Assembly: GCA_964526565.1 (NCBI GenBank)
Contig: CAZGMC010000016.1
Location: 1 to 53,410 of the forward strand
DNA length: 53,410 bases
Reading direction: 5' to 3'
Origin: CAZGMC01 sp964526565
GTDB lineage: Bacteria; Pseudomonadota; Alphaproteobacteria; DSM-16000; Inquilinaceae
A program made the translations under genes and the position numbers. This document shows positions 51,118-53,410 of the stretch, in pieces; position 1 is the stretch's first letter, and the number at the start of each line of letters is the position of its first letter. Under the pieces are notes generated by a model, which was not told the origin of the DNA, did no database searches, and saw only the letters and a list, made by a program, of their open reading frames with translations.

Positions 51118-53410
51118 AGCGCGCCGTGGCAGTGCTTGTACTTCTTGCCGGAGCCGCAGGGGCACGGGGCGTTGCGCGGGACCTTGCCCCAGGTTTCGGG
51201 GTTGGCCGGGTCGAGTCGGGTGCCCGGTGGCGGGGCGCGCCGGACGGTGCCGACGCTGCCGCGACCGCGCGCGGCACCCGAGGCGGCCGGTCCGGCGCCG
51301 CTGCCGGCCGGGGCCAGATCGGCGCTGCCCACCCTGGCGCCCGATCCGCCCGATCCGCCCGGTCCGCCAGCCGCAGGCGGCGGGCCGTAGGTGCCGGTGG
51401 CACGAGCCTGGGCCGGGGCCTGGGCCTGGGCCGGGGCACGGGCCGCGACGGCCTGGCCGACCCCGGCGCCGGCACCGGCCCCGACCAGGGCCGGGTCCTG
51501 CCGCGACTCCTGCATGTTGGGCACCGCGGCCATGCCCAGGCGCGGCTGCGCCACATCCTCCGGCCGGGCGACGCGCAGCTCGATGACGGACAGCACCCGC
51601 GTCACGGTCTCGCGCAGCCGGGCCAGCATGGTCTCGAACTGCTCGAAGGCCTCGCTCTGGTACTCGCGCAGCGGGTCGCGCTGGGCGTAGGCGCGCAGGT
51701 TGATGCCCTGGCGCAGGTGGTCGAGCTGCAGCAGGTGGTCCTTCCAGGTCTGGTCGAGGATCTGCAGCAGCAGGCTCTTTTCCGCCATGCGCATCAGGTC
51801 GGGGCCGAAATTGGCCACCTTCTCCGCCATGCGCCGGTTGGACGCCTCGAGGATGCGCTCCTCGATCTCGGGCTCGGCAATCCCTTCCTCCCTGGCCCAG
51901 TCCTCCAGCGGCAGGTCGAGGCCCAGCACCTGTTTCACCTGCTCCTTCAGCCCGGCCATATCCCACTGCTCGGCATAGGTGTTCTTCGGAATGGCCTTCT
52001 GCACCATGCTGGTGATCACCTCATGGCGCATGTCGGCGACCATGTGCGACACTTCGGCGGCCGCCATGATCTCCCGGCGCTGCTCATAGATCACCTTGCG
52101 CTGATCGTTCATGACGTTGTCGAACTTCAGCAGGTTCTTGCGGATCTCGAAGTTGCGTGCCTCGACCTTCTGCTGCGCCTTCTCCAGCGCCTTGTTGACC
52201 CAGGGGTGGATGATCGCCTCGCCCTCCTTCAGGCCGAGGCGCTGCAGCATGCCGTCCAGCCGGTCGGAGGCGAAGATGCGCATCAGGTCGTCTTCCAGCG
52301 ACAGGAAGAACTTCGAACAGCCGGGGTCGCCCTGGCGGCCGGAGCGGCCGCGCAGCTGGTTGTCGATGCGCCGGCTCTCGTGCCGTTCGGTGCCGACCAC
52401 GTAGAGCCCGCCGGCCTCGACGACGACGCGCCGGGCGGCGTCCACCTCGGCGCGGATCGCCTCGACCTTCGCGGCGCGCGCCGCCTCGTCCTCGATGCCG
52501 GCCGTCTCGGCGGCGACGCGCTGGGTGAAGTTGCCGCCGAGCTGGATGTCGGTGCCGCGCCCGGCCATGTTGGTGGCGATGGTCACCGCGCCGGGCCGCC
52601 CGGCGTCGGCGATGATGGGCGCCTCCTGCTCGTGGAAGCGGGCGTTGAGCACGTTGTGCTTGATCTTCGCCTTCTTCAGCAGGGCCGACAGTGCCTCCGA
52701 CTTTTCGATCGAGACGGTGCCGACCAGCACCGGCTGCTGGCGCGTGTGGCAGTCCTTGATCAGCTCGATGATCGCGTCGCCCTTCTCGCGGGCGGTGCGG
52801 TAGACCTCGTCGTCCTCGTCGGCGCGGACGACCGGCTCGTTGGTCGGCATCTCCACGACCTCAAGGCCATAGATCTCGCCGAACTCGGCCGCCTCGGTCA
52901 TCGCCGTGCCGGTCATGCCGGCCAGCTTCGGGTAGAGCCGGAAGTAGTTCTGGAAGGTGATCGAGGCCAGCGTCTGGTTCTCGCGCTGGATCGGCACGTT
53001 CTCCTTGGCCTCGACCGCCTGGTGCAGGCCTTCCGACCAGCGCCGCCCTTCCATCATGCGGCCGGTGAACTCGTCGATGATGACGATACGGCCGTCCTTG
53101 ACGATGTAGTCGCGGTCGCGCTGGAACAGGGTGTGGGCGCGCAGGGCCTGGTTGACGTGGTTGACCAGGTTGATGTTGCGGATGTCGTACAGCCCGGTGC
53201 CGGCGATCATCCCGACCTCGCCCAGCATCTCCTCCACCTTCTCCTGGCCGCTCTCGGTCAGGATGGCGGTGCGGTGCTTTTCGTCGATCTCGTAGTCGTC
53301 CTCGCTCAGCCGCGGGATCAGCCGGTTGACCTTGATGTACATTTCCGACGAATCCTGCGCCGGGCCGGAGATGATCAGCGGCGTGCGCGCCTCGTCGATC
53401 AGGATCGAGT
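51114..53410 (-). CDS. secA: Preprotein translocase ATPase SecA (partial, N-terminus outside window)
   Basis: Motor of the Sec export pathway. About 765 residues are visible, beginning in the first nucleotide-binding fold just at SILIDEARTPLIISGP, so roughly the first 200 residues are missing at the window edge. IIDEFTGRMMEGRRWSEGLH, MTGTAMTEA, NMAGRGTDIQLGG and HESRRIDNQLRGRSGRQGDP are the canonical helicase and nucleotide motifs. The C-terminal linker is unusually long and rich in Ala/Gln/Gly/Pro. It ends with the zinc-binding SEC-C motif CPCGSGKKYKHCHG, which contacts SecB. Its stop codon lies in a 14-bp array. The ppiC-argJ-mutT genes that often adjoin secA are 45 kb away. Confidence 0.96.
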   Translation of the reverse strand, partial: SILIDEARTPLIISGPAQDSSEMYIKVNRLIPRLSEDDYEIDEKHRTAILTESGQEKVEEMLGEVGMIAGTGLYDIRNINLVNHVNQALRAHTLFQRDRDYIVKDGRIVIIDEFTGRMMEGRRWSEGLHQAVEAKENVPIQRENQTLASITFQNYFRLYPKLAGMTGTAMTEAAEFGEIYGLEVVEMPTNEPVVRADEDDEVYRTAREKGDAIIELIKDCHTRQQPVLVGTVSIEKSEALSALLKKAKIKHNVLNARFHEQEAPIIADAGRPGAVTIATNMAGRGTDIQLGGNFTQRVAAETAGIEDEAARAAKVEAIRAEVDAARRVVVEAGGLYVVGTERHESRRIDNQLRGRSGRQGDPGCSKFFLSLEDDLMRIFASDRLDGMLQRLGLKEGEAIIHPWVNKALEKAQQKVEARNFEIRKNLLKFDNVMNDQRKVIYEQRREIMAAAEVSHMVADMRHEVITSMVQKAIPKNTYAEQWDMAGLKEQVKQVLGLDLPLEDWAREEGIAEPEIEERILEASNRRMAEKVANFGPDLMRMAEKSLLLQILDQTWKDHLLQLDHLRQGINLRAYAQRDPLREYQSEAFEQFETMLARLRETVTRVLSVIELRVARPEDVAQPRLGMAAVPNMQESRQDPALVGAGAGAGVGQAVAARAPAQAQAPAQARATGTYGPPPAAGGPGGSGGSGARVGSADLAPAGSGAGPAASGAARGRGSVGTVRRAPPPGTRLDPANPETWGKVPRNAPCPCGSGKKYKHCHGAL

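Overview
The window is about 53 kb of very GC-rich DNA. Gene content and order point to an alphaproteobacterium, most like the Rhodospirillales: a DUF4164-zapA pair beside gap, a ppiC-argJ-mutT run, an hflK-hflC-DUF2065-degP operon, a SUV3-like helicase followed by an S4 protein, and type I secA. The assignment is inference; no rRNA or tRNA is present. Two runs of exactly 100 N (12180-12279 and 49623-49722) are assembly gaps, and both sit inside short tandem repeats.

Layout. 1-1950: zapA (cut by the window edge) and a coiled-coil partner, divergent from gap. 1978-5660: a MntA/HepT toxin-antitoxin pair with an interrupted HepT, a CBS protein and small membrane or secreted proteins. 5664-9362: a DMT transporter, a secreted parvulin isomerase, argJ and mutT. 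9444-10085: a DUF4160/DUF2442 pair with DUF4160 frameshifted. 10270-20448: seven same-strand genes, the first five translationally coupled, encoding HMG-CoA reductase, a UbiA prenyltransferase, a rifampin-phosphotransferase-like dikinase, a BtaA-like DUF3419 aminocarboxypropyl transferase, a polyprenol/phytol-kinase-like membrane protein, a GNAT and an OleC-like acyl-AMP ligase. This is the best candidate for an undescribed system; I read it as an isoprenoid-lipid pathway. 20501-23179: a lower-GC two-gene cassette (Schlafen AlbA_2/ATPase-fold protein plus a ParA-type ATPase) and a small ORF. 23409-31780: serA, trmJ, a PBECR-like/DUF2283 pair, rpsD, a decayed EamA transporter, rarD, an SDR and an esterase. 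31816-36387: membrane proteostasis genes (degP, DUF2065, hflC, hflK), divergent from an Mrp/ApbC Fe-S carrier. 37891-43382: a small secreted protein, glgC, a DUF599 protein, then S4 protein and SUV3-like helicase on the minus strand. 43571-50702: two tandem, related secreted proteins, htpG, a creatininase-family hydrolase and a PRMT-like methyltransferase whose 3' end abuts a truncated HTH antitoxin. 51114-53410: secA, lacking its N-terminus.

Two themes run through the window. First, short tandem arrays (9-15 bp units, one of 39 bp) recur at about ten places. They lie inside genes, where units are multiples of three and add residues, or across stop codons, where 14-bp units occur. Second, small toxin-antitoxin-type pairs are repeatedly damaged by a nonsense codon, a frameshift or a truncation.
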